From contig OX485806.1 of assembly GCA_950295325.1 (NCBI GenBank), forward strand, positions 44,387,169 to 44,451,168: a DNA stretch of 64,000 bases. The letters are read 5' to 3'. Shown in pieces: positions 22,801-35,043 of this stretch; the stretch's first letter is position 1; each line of letters opens with the position of its first letter. The translations under genes and the position numbers were made by a program. This DNA comes from Polytrichum commune (Eukaryota > Streptophyta > Polytrichopsida > Polytrichales > Polytrichaceae). The notes beneath the pieces were generated by a model that was not told the DNA's origin, searched no databases, and was given only the letters and a program-made list of their open reading frames with translations.

Positions 22801-23881
22801 TGAGTTCCAAAAGGCTTAGTTGTGGCTTTTTGATGGTTATGTAGTTATTAAGCTTAGTTTTGGAGTGGAAAGGTGCTGACTTGAGAGATCCATCCATTCA
22901 AAACTAACTTTGAGGTGTTTTGAGTTCCAAAAGGCTTAGTTGTGGCTTTTTGATGGTTATGTAGTTATTAAGCATAGTTTTGGAGTGGGAAGGTGCTGAC
23001 TTGAGAGATCCATCCATTCAAAACTAACTTTGAGGTGTTTTGAGTTCCAAAAGGCTTAGTTGTGGCTTTTTGATGGTTATGTAGTTATTAAGCATAGTTT
23101 TGGAGTGGGAAGGTGCTGACTTGAGAGATCCATCCATTCAAAACTAACTTTGAGGTGTTTTGAGTTCCAAAAGGCTTAGTTTTGGCTTTTGGATGGTTAT
23201 GTAGTTATTAAGCTTCCTTTTGGAGTGGGAAGGTGCTGACTTGAGAGATCCATCCATTCAAAACTAACTTTGAGGTGTTTTGAGTTCCAAAAGGCTTAGT
23301 TGTGGCTTTTTGATGGTTATGTAGTTATTAAGCATAGTTTTGGAGTGGGAAGGTGCTGACTTGAGAGATCCATCCATTCAAAACTAACTTTGAGGTGTTT
23401 TGAGTTCCAAAAGGCTTAGTTGTGGCTTTTTGATGGTTATGTAGTTATTTGGCTTAGTTTTGGAGTGGAAAGGTGCTGACTTGAGAGATCCATCCATTCA
23501 AAACTAACTTTGAGGTGTTTTGAGTTCCAAAAGGCTTAGTTTTGGCTTTTTGATGGTTATGTAGTTATTTGGCTTAGTTTTGGAGTGGAAAGGTGCTGAC
23601 TTGAGAGATCCATCCATTCAAAACTAACTTTGAGGTGTTTTGAGTTCCAAAAGGCTTAGTTGTGGCTTTTTGATGGTTATGTAGTTATTACGCATAGTTT
23701 TGGAGTGGGAAGGTGCTGACTTGAGAGATCCATCCATTCAAAACTAACTTTGAGGTGTTTTGAGTTCCAAAAGGCTTAGTTGTGGCTTTTTGATGGTTAT
23801 GTAGTTATTTGGCTTAGTTTTGGAGTGGAAAGGTGCTGACTTGAGAGATACATCCATTCTATGCTTACTTTGAGGTGTTTT
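19802..23881 (+). repeat. 12-monomer block duplicated at 2640-bp (22-mer) offset
   Basis: The series at 19802-21241 matches 22442-23881. Shared rare markers include TTACGCATAG (20041/22681 and 21001/23641 lines) and the GGATGG plus CTTCCTTT monomer (20521/23161 lines). The 20281 monomer (CTTCC) differs from its partner at 22921 (CATAG). Within each block an 8-mer (960-bp) repetition of the ACGCATAG marker is also visible. Confidence 0.7.
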
Positions 23882-24121
23882 GAGTTCCAAAAGGCTTAGT
23901 TGTGGCTTTTTGATGGTTATGTAGTTATTTGGCTTAGTTTTGGAGTGGAAAGGTGCTGACTTGAGAGATCCATCCATTCTATGCTTACTTTGACGTGTTT
24001 TGAGTTCCAAAAGGCTTAGTTGTGGCTTTTTGATGGTTATGTAGTTATTTGGCTTAGTTTTGGAGTGGAAAGGTGCTGACTTGAGAGATCCATCCATTCA
24101 AAACTAACTTTGAGGTGTTTT

Positions 24122-27100
24122 GAGTTCCAAAAGGCTTAGTTGTGGCTTTTTGATGGTTATGTAGTTATTAAGCATAGTTTTGGAGTGGGAAGGTGCTGAC
24201 TTGAGAGATCCATCCATTCAAAACTAACTTTGAGTGTGTTTTGAGTTCCAAAAGGCTTAGTTTTGGCTTTTGGATGGTTATGTAGTTATTAAGCTTCCTT
24301 TTGGAGTGGGAAGGTGCTGACTTGAGAGATCCATCCATTCAAAACTAACTTTGAGGTGTTTTGAGTTCCAAAAGGCTTAGTTGTGGCTTTTTGATGGTTA
24401 TGTAGTTATTAAGCATAGTTTTGGAGTGGGAAGGTGCTGACTTGAGAGATCCATCCATTCAAAACTAACTTTGAGGTGTTCTGAGTTCCAAAAGGCTTAG
24501 TTGTGGCTTTTTGATGGTTATGTAGTTATTAAGCTTAGTTTTGGAGTGGAAAGGTGCTGACTTGAGAGATCCATCCATTCAAAACTAACTTTGAGGTGTT
24601 TTGAGTTCCAAAAGGCTTAGTTGTGGCTTTTTGATGGTTATGTAGTTATTAAGCATAGTTTTGGAGTGGGAAGGTGCTGACTTGAGAGATCCATCCATTC
24701 AAAACTAACTTTGAGGTGTTTTGAGTTCCAAAAGGCTTAGTTGTGGCTTTTTGATGGTTATGTAGTTATTAAGCTTAGTTTTGGAGTGGAAAGGTGCTGA
24801 CTTGAGAGATCCATCCATTCAAAACTAACTTTGAGGTGTTTTGAGTTCCAAAAGGCTTAGTTGTGGCTTTTTGATGGTTATGTAGTTATTAAGCTTAGTT
24901 TTGGAGTGGAAAGGTGCTGACTTGAGAGATACATCCATTCTATGCTTACTTTGAGGTGTTTTGAGTTCCAAAAGGCTTAGTTGTGGCTTTTTGATGGTTA
25001 TGTAGTTATTTGGGTTAGTTTTGGAGTGGAAAGGTGCTGACTTGAGAGATCCATCCATTCAAAACTAACTTTGAGGTGTTTTGAGTTCCAAAAGGCTTAG
25101 TTGTGGCTTTTTGATGGTTATGTAGTTATTTGGCTTAGTTTTGGAGTGGAAAGGTGCTGACTTGAGAGATCCATCCATTCAAAACTAACTTTGAGGTGTT
25201 TTGAGTTCCAAAAGGCTTAGTTGTGGCTTTTTGATGGTTATGTAGTTATTAAGCTTAGTTTTGGAGTGGAAAGGTGCTGACTTGAGAGATACATCCATTC
25301 TATGCTTACTTTGAGGTGTTTTGAGTTCCAAAAGGCTTAGTTGTGGCTTTTTGATGGTTATGTAGTTATTTGGCTTAGTTTTGGAGTGGAAAGGTGCTGA
25401 CTTGAGAGATCCATCCATTCAAAACTAACTTTGAGGTGTTTTGAGTTCCAAAAGGCTTAGTTGTGGCTTTTTGATGGTTATGTAGTTATTTAGCTTAGTT
25501 TTGGAGTGGAAAGGTGCTGACTTGAGAGATCCATCCATTCAAAACTAACTTTGAGGTGTTTTGAGTTCCAAAAGGCTTAGTTGTGGCTTTTTGATGGTTA
25601 TGTAGTCATTAAGCATAGTTTTGGAGTGGGAAGGTGCTGACTTGAGAGATCCATCCATTCAAAACTAACTTTGAGGTGTTTTGAGTTCCAAAAGGCTTAG
25701 TTGTGGCTTTTTGATGGTTATGTAGTTATTTGGCTTAGTTTTGGAGTGGAAAGGTGCTGACTTGAGAGATACATCCATTCTATGCTTACTTTGAGGTGTT
25801 TTGAGTTCCAAAAGGCTTAGTTGTGGCTTTTTGATGGTTATGTAGTTATTAAGCTTAGTTTTGGAGTGGAAAGGTGCTGACTTGAGAGATCCATCCATTC
25901 AAAACTAACTTTGAGGTGTTTTGAGTTCCAAAAGGCTTAGTTGTGGCTTTTTGATGGTTATGTAGTTATTAAGCATAGTTTTGGAGTGGGAAGGTGCTGA
26001 CTTGAGAGATCCATCCATTCAAAACTAACTTTGAGGTGTTTTGAGTTCCAAAAGGCTTAGTTGTGGCTTTTTGATGGTTATGTAGTTAATTAGCTTAGTT
26101 TTGGAGTGGAAAGGTGCTGACTTGAGAGATACATCCATTCTATGCTTACTTTGAGGTGTTTTGAGTTCCAAAAGGCTTAGTTGTGGCTTTTTGATGGTTA
26201 TGTAGTTATTTGGCTTAGTTTTGGAGTGGAAAGGTGCTGACTTGAGAGATCCATCCATTCAAAACTAACTTTGAGGTGTTTTGAGTTCCAAAAGGCTTAG
26301 TTTTGGCTTTTTGATGGTTATGTAGTTATTTGGCTTAGTTTTGGAGTGGAAAGGTGCTGACTTGAGAGATCCATCCATTCAAAACTAACTTTGAGGTGTT
26401 TTGAGTTCCAAAAGGCTTAGTTGTGGCTTTTTGATGGTTATGTAGTTATTAAGCTTAGTTTTGGAGTGGAAAGGTGCTGACTTGAGAGATACATCCATTC
26501 TATGCTTACTTTGAGGTGTTTTGAGTTCCAAAAGGCTTAGTTGTGGCTTTTTGATGGTTATGTAGTTATTTGGCTTAGTTTTGGAGTGGAAAGGTGCTGA
26601 CTTGAGAGATCCATCCATTCAAAACTAACTTTGAGGTGTTTTGAGTTCCAAAAGGCTTAGTTGTGGCTTTTTGATGGTTATGTAGTTATTAAGCTTAGTT
26701 TTGGTGTGGAAAGGTGCTGACTTGAGAGATACATCCATTCTATGCTTACTTTGAGGTGTTTTGAGTTCCAAAAGGCTTAGTTGTGGCTTTTTGATGGTTA
26801 TGTAGTTATTTGGGTTAGTTTTGGAGTGGAAAGGTGCTGACTTGAGAGATCCATCCATTCAAAACTAACTTTGAGGTGTTTTGAGTTCCAAAAGGCTTAG
26901 TTGTGGCTTTTTGATGGTTATGTAGTTATTTGGCTTAGTTTTGGAGTGGAAAGGTGCTGACTTGAGAGATCCATCCATTCAAAACTAACTTTGAGGTGTT
27001 TTGAGTTCCAAAAGGCTTAGTTGTGGCTTTTTGATGGTTATGTAGTTATTAAGCTTAGTTTTGGAGTGGAAAGGTGCTGACTTGAGAGATACATCCATTC

Positions 27101-28802
27101 TATGCTTACTTTGAGGTGTTTTGAGTTCCAAAAGGCTTAGTTGTGGCTTTTTGATGGTTATGTAGTTATTTGGGTTAGTTTTGGAGTGGAAAGGTGCTGA
27201 CTTGAGAGATCCATCCATTCAAAACTAACTTTGAGGTGTTTTGAGTTCCAAAAGGCTTAGTTGTGGCTTTTTGATGGTTATGTAGTTATTAAGCTTAGTT
27301 TTGGAGTGGAAAGGTGCTGACTTGAGAGATCCATCCATTCAAAACTAACTTTGAGGTGTTTTGAGTTCCAAAAGGCTTAGTTGTGGCTTTTTGATGGTTA
27401 TGTAGTCATTAAGCATAGTTTTGGAGTGGGAAGGTGCTGACTTGAGAGATCCATCCATTCAAAACTAACTTTGAGGTGTTTTGAGTTCCAAAAGGCTTAG
27501 TTGTGGCTTTTTGATGGTTATGTAGTTATTTGGCTTAGTTTTGGAGTGGAAAGGTGCTGACTTGAGAGATACATCCATTCTATGCTTACTTTGAGGTGTT
27601 TTGAGTTCCAAAAGGCTTAGTTGTGGCTTTTTGATGGTTATGTAGTTATTAAGCTTAGTTTTGGAGTGGAAAGGTGCTGACTTGAGAGATCCATCCATTC
27701 AAAACTAACTTTGAGGTGTTTTGAGTTCCAAAAGGCTTAGTTGTGGCTTTTTGATGGTTATGTAGTTATTAAGCATAGTTTTGGAGTGGGAAGGTGCTGA
27801 CTTGAGAGATCCATCCATTCAAAACTAACTTTGAGGTGTTTTGAGTTCCAAAAGGCTTAGTTGTGGCTTTTTGATGGTTATGTAGTTAATTAGCTTAGTT
27901 TTGGAGTGGAAAGGTGCTGACTTGAGAGATACATCCATTCTATGCTTACTTTGAGGTGTTTTGAGTTCCAAAAGGCTTAGTTGTGGCTTTTTGATGGTTA
28001 TGTAGTTATTTGGCTTAGTTTTGGAGTGGAAAGGTGCTGACTTGAGAGATCCATCCATTCAAAACTAACTTTGAGGTGTTTTGAGTTCCAAAAGGCTTAG
28101 TTTTGGCTTTTTGATGGTTATGTAGTTATTTGGCTTAGTTTTGGAGTGGAAAGGTGCTGACTTGAGAGATCCATCCATTCAAAACTAACTTTGAGGTGTT
28201 TTGAGTTCCAAAAGGCTTAGTTGTGGCTTTTTGATGGTTATGTAGTTATTAAGCTTAGTTTTGGAGTGGAAAGGTGCTGACTTGAGAGATCCATCCATTC
28301 AAAACTAACTTTGAGGTGTTTTGAGTTCCAAAAGGCTTAGTTTTGGCTTTTTGATGGTTATGTAGTTATTTGGCTTAGTTTTGGAGTGGAAAGGTGCTGA
28401 CTTGAGAGATCCATCCATTCAAAACTAACTTTGAGGTGTTTTGAGTTCCAAAAGGCTTAGTTGTGGCTTTTTGATGGTTATGTAGTTATTTGGCTTAGTT
28501 TTGGAGTGGAAAGGTGCTGACTTGAGAGATCCATCCATTCAAAACTAACTTTGAGGTGTTTTGAGTTCCAAAAGGCTTAGTTTTGGCTTTTTGATGGTTA
28601 TGTAGTTATTAAGCATAGTTTTGGAGTGGGAAGGTGCTGACTTGAGAGATCCATCCATTCAAAACTAACTTTGAGGTGTTTTGAGTTCCAAAAGGCTTAG
28701 TTGTGGCTTTTTGATGGTTATGTAGTTATTAAGCTTAGTTTTGGAGTGGAAAGGTGCTGACTTGAGAGATCCATCCATTCAAAACTAACTTTGAGGTGTT
28801 TT
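24122..28802 (+). repeat. Higher-order unit copy 1, 39 monomers (4681 bp)
   Basis: A 39-monomer block that is followed directly by a near-identical 38-monomer copy. Its diagnostic markers, in order, are the GAGTGTGTTTT insertion monomer, the GGATGG/CTTCC monomer, the TCTGAG start, TGGGTTAG, GTAGTCATTAAGC and GTTAATTAGC. It contains an internal 15-mer duplication. Confidence 0.85.
24843..28202 (+). repeat. Nested 15-mer (1800-bp) repeat inside the 39-mer
   Basis: The monomer orders at 24843-26402 and 26643-28202 agree at an 1800-bp offset. Shared markers are TGGGTTAG, GTAGTCATT, GTTAATTAGC and the minor-class units with GATACATCC. They differ in a few units, for example the TTTGGTGTGG monomer at 26701. 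This is an older duplication contained in the younger 39-mer one. Confidence 0.7.
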
Positions 28803-31800
28803 GAGTTCCAAAAGGCTTAGTTGTGGCTTTTTGATGGTTATGTAGTTATTAAGCATAGTTTTGGAGTGGGAAGGTGCTGACTTGAGAGATCCATCCATTC
28901 AAAACTAACTTTGAGTGTGTTTTGAGTTCCAAAAGGCTTAATTTTGGCTTTTGGATGGTTATGTAGTTATTAAGCTTCCTTTTGGAGTGGGAAGGTGCTG
29001 ACTTGAGAGATCCATCCATTCAAAACTAACTTTGAGGTGTTTTGAGTTCCAAAAGGCTTAGTTGTGGCTTTTTGATGGTTATGTAGTTATTAAGCATAGT
29101 TTTGGAGTGGGAAGGTGCTGACTTGAGAGATCCATCCATTCAAAACTAACTTTGAGGTGTTCTGAGTTCCAAAAGGCTTAGTTGTGGCTTTTTGATGGTT
29201 ATGTAGTTATTAAGCTTAGTTTTGGAGTGGAAAGGTGCTGACTTGAGAGATCCATCCATTCAAAACTAACTTTGAGGTGTTCTGAGTTCCAAAAGGCTTA
29301 GTTGTGGCTTTTTGATGGTTATGTAGTTATTAAGCATAGTTTTGGAGTGGGAAGGTGCTGACTTGAGAGATCCATCCATTCAAAACTAACTTTGAGGTGT
29401 TTTGAGTTCCAAAAGGCTTAGTTGTGGCTTTTTGATGGTTATGTAGTTATTAAGCTTAGTTTTGGAGTGGAAAGGTGCTGACTTGAGAGATCCATCCATT
29501 CAAAACTAACTTTGAGGTGTTTTGAGTTCCAAAAGGCTTAGTTGTGGCTTTTTGATGGTTATGTAGTTATTAAGCTTAGTTTTGGAGTGGAAAGGTGCTG
29601 ACTTGAGAGATACATCCATTCTATGCTTACTTTGAGGTGTTTTGAGTTCCAAAAGGCTTAGTTGTGGCTTTTTGATGGTTATGTAGTTATTTGGGTTAGT
29701 TTTGGAGTGGAAAGGTGCTGACTTGAGAGATCCATCCATTCAAAACTAACTTTGAGGTGTTTTGAGTTCCAAAAGGCTTAGTTGTGGCTTTTTGATGGTT
29801 ATGTAGTTATTTGGCTTAGTTTTGGAGTGGAAAGGTGCTGACTTGAGAGATCCATCCATTCAAAACTAACTTTGAGGTGTTTTGAGTTCCAAAAGGCTTA
29901 GTTGTGGCTTTTTGATGGTTATGTAGTTATTAAGCTTAGTTTTGGAGTGGAAAGGTGCTGACTTGAGAGATACATCCATTCTATGCTTACTTTGAGGTGT
30001 TTTGAGTTCCAAAAGGCTTAGTTGTGGCTTTTTGATGGTTATGTAGTTATTTGGCTTAGTTTTGGAGTGGAAAGGTGCTGACTTGAGAGATCCATCCATT
30101 CAAAACTAACTTTGAGGTGTTTTGAGTTCCAAAAGGCTTAGTTGTGGCTTTTTGATGGTTATGTAGTTATTAAGCTTAGTTTTGGAGTGGAAAGGTGCTG
30201 ACTTGAGAGATCCATCCATTCAAAACTAACTTTGAGGTGTTTTGAGTTCCAAAAGGCTTAGTTGTGGCTTTTTGATGGTTATGTAGTCATTAAGCATAGT
30301 TTTGGAGTGGGAAGGTGCTGACTTGAGAGATCCATCCATTCAAAACTAACTTTGAGGTGTTTTGAGTTCCAAAAGGCTTAGTTGTGGCTTTTTGATGGTT
30401 ATGTAGTTATTTGGCTTAGTTTTGGAGTGGAAAGGTGCTGACTTGAGAGATACATCCATTCTATGCTTACTTTGAGGTGTTTTGAGTTCCAAAAGGCTTA
30501 GTTGTGGCTTTTTGATGGTTATGTAGTTATTAAGCTTAGTTTTGGAGTGGAAAGGTGCTGACTTGAGAGATCCATCCATTCAAAACTAACTTTGAGGTGT
30601 TTTGAGTTCCAAAAGGCTTAGTTGTGGCTTTTTGATGGTTATGTAGTTATTAAGCATAGTTTTGGAGTGGGAAGGTGCTGACTTGAGAGATCCATCCATT
30701 CAAAACTAACTTTGAGGTGTTTTGAGTTCCAAAAGGCTTAGTTGTGGCTTTTTGATGGTTATGTAGTTAATTAGCTTAGTTTTGGAGTGGAAAGGTGCTG
30801 ACTTGAGAGATACATCCATTCTATGCTTACTTTGAGGTGTTTTGAGTTCCAAAAGGCTTAGTTGTGGCTTTTTGATGGTTATGTAGTTATTTGGCTTAGT
30901 TTTGGAGTGGAAAGGTGCTGACTTGAGAGATCCATCCATTCAAAACTAACTTTGAGGTGTTTTGAGTTCCAAAAGGCTTAGTTTTGGCTTTTTGATGGTT
31001 ATGTAGTTATTTGGCTTAGTTTTGGAGTGGAAAGGTGCTGACTTGAGAGATCCATCCATTCAAAACTAACTTTGAGGTGTTTTGAGTTCCAAAAGGCTTA
31101 GTTGTGGCTTTTTGATGGTTATGTAGTTATTAAGCTTAGTTTTGGAGTGGAAAGGTGCTGACTTGAGAGATACATCCATTCTATGCTTACTTTGAGGTGT
31201 TTTGAGTTCCAAAAGGCTTAGTTGTGGCTTTTTGATGGTTATGTAGTTATTAAGCTTAGTTTTGGTGTGGAAAGGTGCTGACTTGAGAGATACATCCATT
31301 CTATGCTTACTTTGAGGTGTTTTGAGTTCCAAAAGGCTTAGTTGTGGCTTTTTGATGGTTATGTAGTTATTTGGGTTAGTTTTGGAGTGGAAAGGTGCTG
31401 ACTTGAGAGATCCATCCATTCAAAACTAACTTTGAGGTGTTTTGAGTTCCAAAAGGCTTAGTTGTGGCTTTTTGATGGTTATGTAGTTATTTGGCTTAGT
31501 TTTGGAGTGGAAAGGTGCTGACTTGAGAGATCCATCCATTCAAAACTAACTTTGAGGTGTTTTGAGTTCCAAAAGGCTTAGTTGTGGCTTTTTGATGGTT
31601 ATGTAGTTATTAAGCTTAGTTTTGGAGTGGAAAGGTGCTGACTTGAGAGATACATCCATTCTATTCTTACTTTGAGGTGTTTTGAGTTCCAAAAGGCTTA
31701 GTTGTGGCTTTTTGATGGTTATGTAGTTATTTGGGTTAGTTTTGGAGTGGAAAGGTGCTGACTTGAGAGATCCATCCATTCAAAACTAACTTTGAGGTGT

Positions 31801-33363
31801 TTTGAGTTCCAAAAGGCTTAGTTGTGGCTTTTTGATGGTTATGTAGTTATTAAGCTTAGTTTTGGAGTGGAAAGGTGCTGACTTGAGAGATCCATCCATT
31901 CAAAACTAACTTTGAGGTGTTTTGAGTTCCAAAAGGCTTAGTTGTGGCTTTTTGATGGTTATGTAGTCATTAAGCATAGTTTTGGAGTGGGAAGGTGCTG
32001 ACTTGAGAGATCCATCCATTCAAAACTAACTTTGAGGTGTTTTGAGTTCCAAAAGGCTTAGTTGTGGCTTTTTGATGGTTATGTAGTTATTTGGCTTAGT
32101 TTTGGAGTGGAAAGGTGCTGACTTGAGAGATACATCCATTCTATGCTTACTTTGAGGTGTTTTGAGTTCCAAAAGGCTTAGTTGTGGCTTTTTGATGGTT
32201 ATGTAGTTATTAAGCTTAGTTTTGGAGTGGAAAGGTGCTGACTTGAGAGATCCATCCATTCAAAACTAACTTTGAGGTGTTTTGAGTTCCAAAAGGCTTA
32301 GTTGTGGCTTTTTGATGGTTATGTAGTTATTAAGCATAGTTTTGGAGTGGGAAGGTGCTGACTTGAGAGATCCATCCATTCAAAACTAACTTTGAGGTGT
32401 TTTGAGTTCCAAAAGGCTTAGTTGTGGCTTTTTGATGGTTATGTAGTTAATTAGCTTAGTTTTGGAGTGGAAAGGTGCTGACTTGAGAGATACATCCATT
32501 CTATGCTTACTTTGAGGTGTTTTGAGTTCCAAAAGGCTTAGTTGTGGCTTTTTGATGGTTATGTAGTTATTTGGCTTAGTTTTGGAGTGGAAAGGTGCTG
32601 ACTTGAGAGATCCATCCATTCAAAACTAACTTTGAGGTGTTTTGAGTTCCAAAAGGCTTAGTTTTGGCTTTTTGATGGTTATGTAGTTATTTGGCTTAGT
32701 TTTGGAGTGGAAAGGTGCTGACTTGAGAGATCCATCCATTCAAAACTAACTTTGAGGTGTTTTGAGTTCCAAAAGGCTTAGTTGTGGCTTTTTGATGGTT
32801 ATGTAGTTATTAAGCTTAGTTTTGGAGTGGGAAGGTGCTGACTTGAGAGATCCATCCATTCAAAACTAACTTTGAGGTGTTTTGAGTTCCAAAAGGCTTA
32901 GTTTTGGCTTTTTGATGGTTATGTAGTTATTTGGCTTAGTTTTGGAGTGGAAAGGTGCTGACTTGAGAGATCCATCCATTCAAAACTAACTTTGAGGTGT
33001 TTTGAGTTCCAAAAGGCTTAGTTGTGGCTTTTTGATGGTTATGTAGTTATTTGGCTTAGTTTTGGAGTGGAAAGGTGCTGACTTGAGAGATCCATCCATT
33101 CAAAACTAACTTTGAGGTGTTTTGAGTTCCAAAAGGCTTAGTTTTGGCTTTTTGATGGTTATGTAGTTATTAAGCATAGTTTTGGAGTGGGAAGGTGCTG
33201 ACTTGAGAGATCCATCCATTCAAAACTAACTTTGAGGTGTTTTGAGTTCCAAAAGGCTTAGTTGTGGCTTTTTGATGGTTATGTAGTTATTAAGCTTAGT
33301 TTTGGAGTGGAAAGGTGCTGACTTGAGAGATCCATCCATTCAAAACTAACTTTGAGGTGTTTT
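28803..33363 (+). repeat. Higher-order unit copy 2, 38 monomers (4561 bp)
   Basis: It matches copy 1 monomer by monomer, including the same one-base insertion (28911-28920). It lacks one 120-bp monomer, the partner of the unit at 26523. I noticed only a handful of substitutions: AATTTTGG at 28940, an extra TCTGAG at 29281, TAAGC for TTAGC in the 30121 unit, CTATTC at 31661 and GGGAAG in the 32821 line. The low divergence implies a recent duplication. Confidence 0.85.
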
Positions 33364-33843
33364 GAGTTCCAAAAGGCTTAGTTGTGGCTTTTTGATGGTT
33401 ATGCAGTTATTAAGCATAGTTTTGGAGTGGGAAGGTGCTGACTTGAGAGATCCATCCATTCAAAACTAACTTTGAGGTGTTTTGAGTTCCAAAAGGCTTA
33501 GTTGTGGCTTTTTGATGGTTATGTAGTTATTAAGCTTAGTTTTGGAGTGGAAAGGTGCTGACTTGAGAGATACATCCATTCTATGCTTACTTTGAGGTGT
33601 TTTGAGTTCCAGAAGGCTTAGTTGTGGCTTTTTGATGGTTATGTAGTTATTTGGCTTAGTTTTGGAGTGGAAAGGTGCTGACTTGAGAGATCCATCCATT
33701 CAAAACTAACTTTGAGGTGTTTTGAGTTCCAAAAGGCTTAGTTTTGGCTTTTTGATGGTTATGTAGTTATTTGGCTTAGTTTTGGAGTGGAAAGGTGCTG
33801 ACTTGAGAGATCCATCCATTCAAAACTAACTTTGAGGTGTTTT

Positions 33844-35043
33844 GAGTTCCAAAAGGCTTAGTTGTGGCTTTTTGATGGTTATGTAGTTATTTGGCTTAGT
33901 TTTGGAGTGGAAAGGTGCTGACTTGAGAGATCCATCCATTCTATGCTTACTTTGAGGTGTTTTGAGTTCCAAAAGGCTTAGTTGTGGCTTTTTGATGGTT
34001 ATGTAGTTATTTGGCTTAGTTTTGGAGTGGGAAGGTGCTGACTTGAGAGATCCATCCATTCAAAACTAACTTTGAGGTGTTTTGAGTTCCAAAAGGCTTA
34101 GTTTTGGCTTTTTGATGGTTATGTAGTTATTTGGCTTAGTTTTGGAGTGGAAAGGTGCTGACTTGAGAGATCCATCCATTCAAAACTAACTTTGAGGTGT
34201 TTTGAGTTCCAAAAGGCTTAGTTGTGGCTTTTTGATGGTTATGTAGTTATTTGGCTTAGTTTTGGAGTGGAAAGGTGCTGACTTGAGAGATCCATCCATT
34301 CAATGCTTACTTTGAGTTGTTTTGAGTTCCAAAAGGCTTAGTTGTGGCTTTTTGATGGTTATGTAGTTATTAAGCTTAGTTTTGGAGTGGAAAGGTGCTG
34401 ACTTGAGAGATCCATCCATTCAAAACTAACTTTGAGGTGTTTTGAGTTCCAAAAGGCTTAGTTGTGGCTTTTTGATGGTTATGTAGTTATTTGGCTTAGT
34501 TTTGGAGTGGAAAGGTGCTGACTTGAGAGATCCATCCATTCTATGCTTACTTTGAGGTGTTTTGAGTTCCAAAAGGCTTAGTTGTGGCTTTTTGATGGTT
34601 ATGTAGTTATTTGGCTTAGTTTTGGAGTGGGAAGGTGCTGACTTGAGAGATCCATCCATTCAAAACTAACTTTGAGGTGTTTTGAGTTCCAAAAGGCTTA
34701 GTTTTGGCTTTTTGATGGTTATGTAGTTATTTGGCTTAGTTTTGGAGTGGAAAGGTGCTGACTTGAGAGATCCATCCATTCAAAACTAACTTTGAGGTGT
34801 TTTGAGTTCCAAAAGGCTTAGTTGTGGCTTTTTGATGGTTATGTAGTTATTTGGCTTAGTTTTGGAGTGGAAAGGTGCTGACTTGAGAGATCCATCCATT
34901 CAATGCTTACTTTGAGTTGTTTTGAGTTCCAAAAGGCTTAGTTGTGGCTTTTTGATGGTTATGTAGTTATTAAGCTTAGTTTTGGAGTGGAAAGGTGCTG
35001 ACTTGAGAGATCCATCCATTCAAAACTAACTTTGAGGTGTTTT
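33844..35043 (+). repeat. 5-mer (600-bp) tandem duplication
   Basis: Monomers at 33844-34443 recur in the same order at 34444-35043. Both copies include the unusual hybrid unit reading CAATGCTTAC followed by GAGTTGTTTT. I see no difference between the two copies. Confidence 0.75.
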
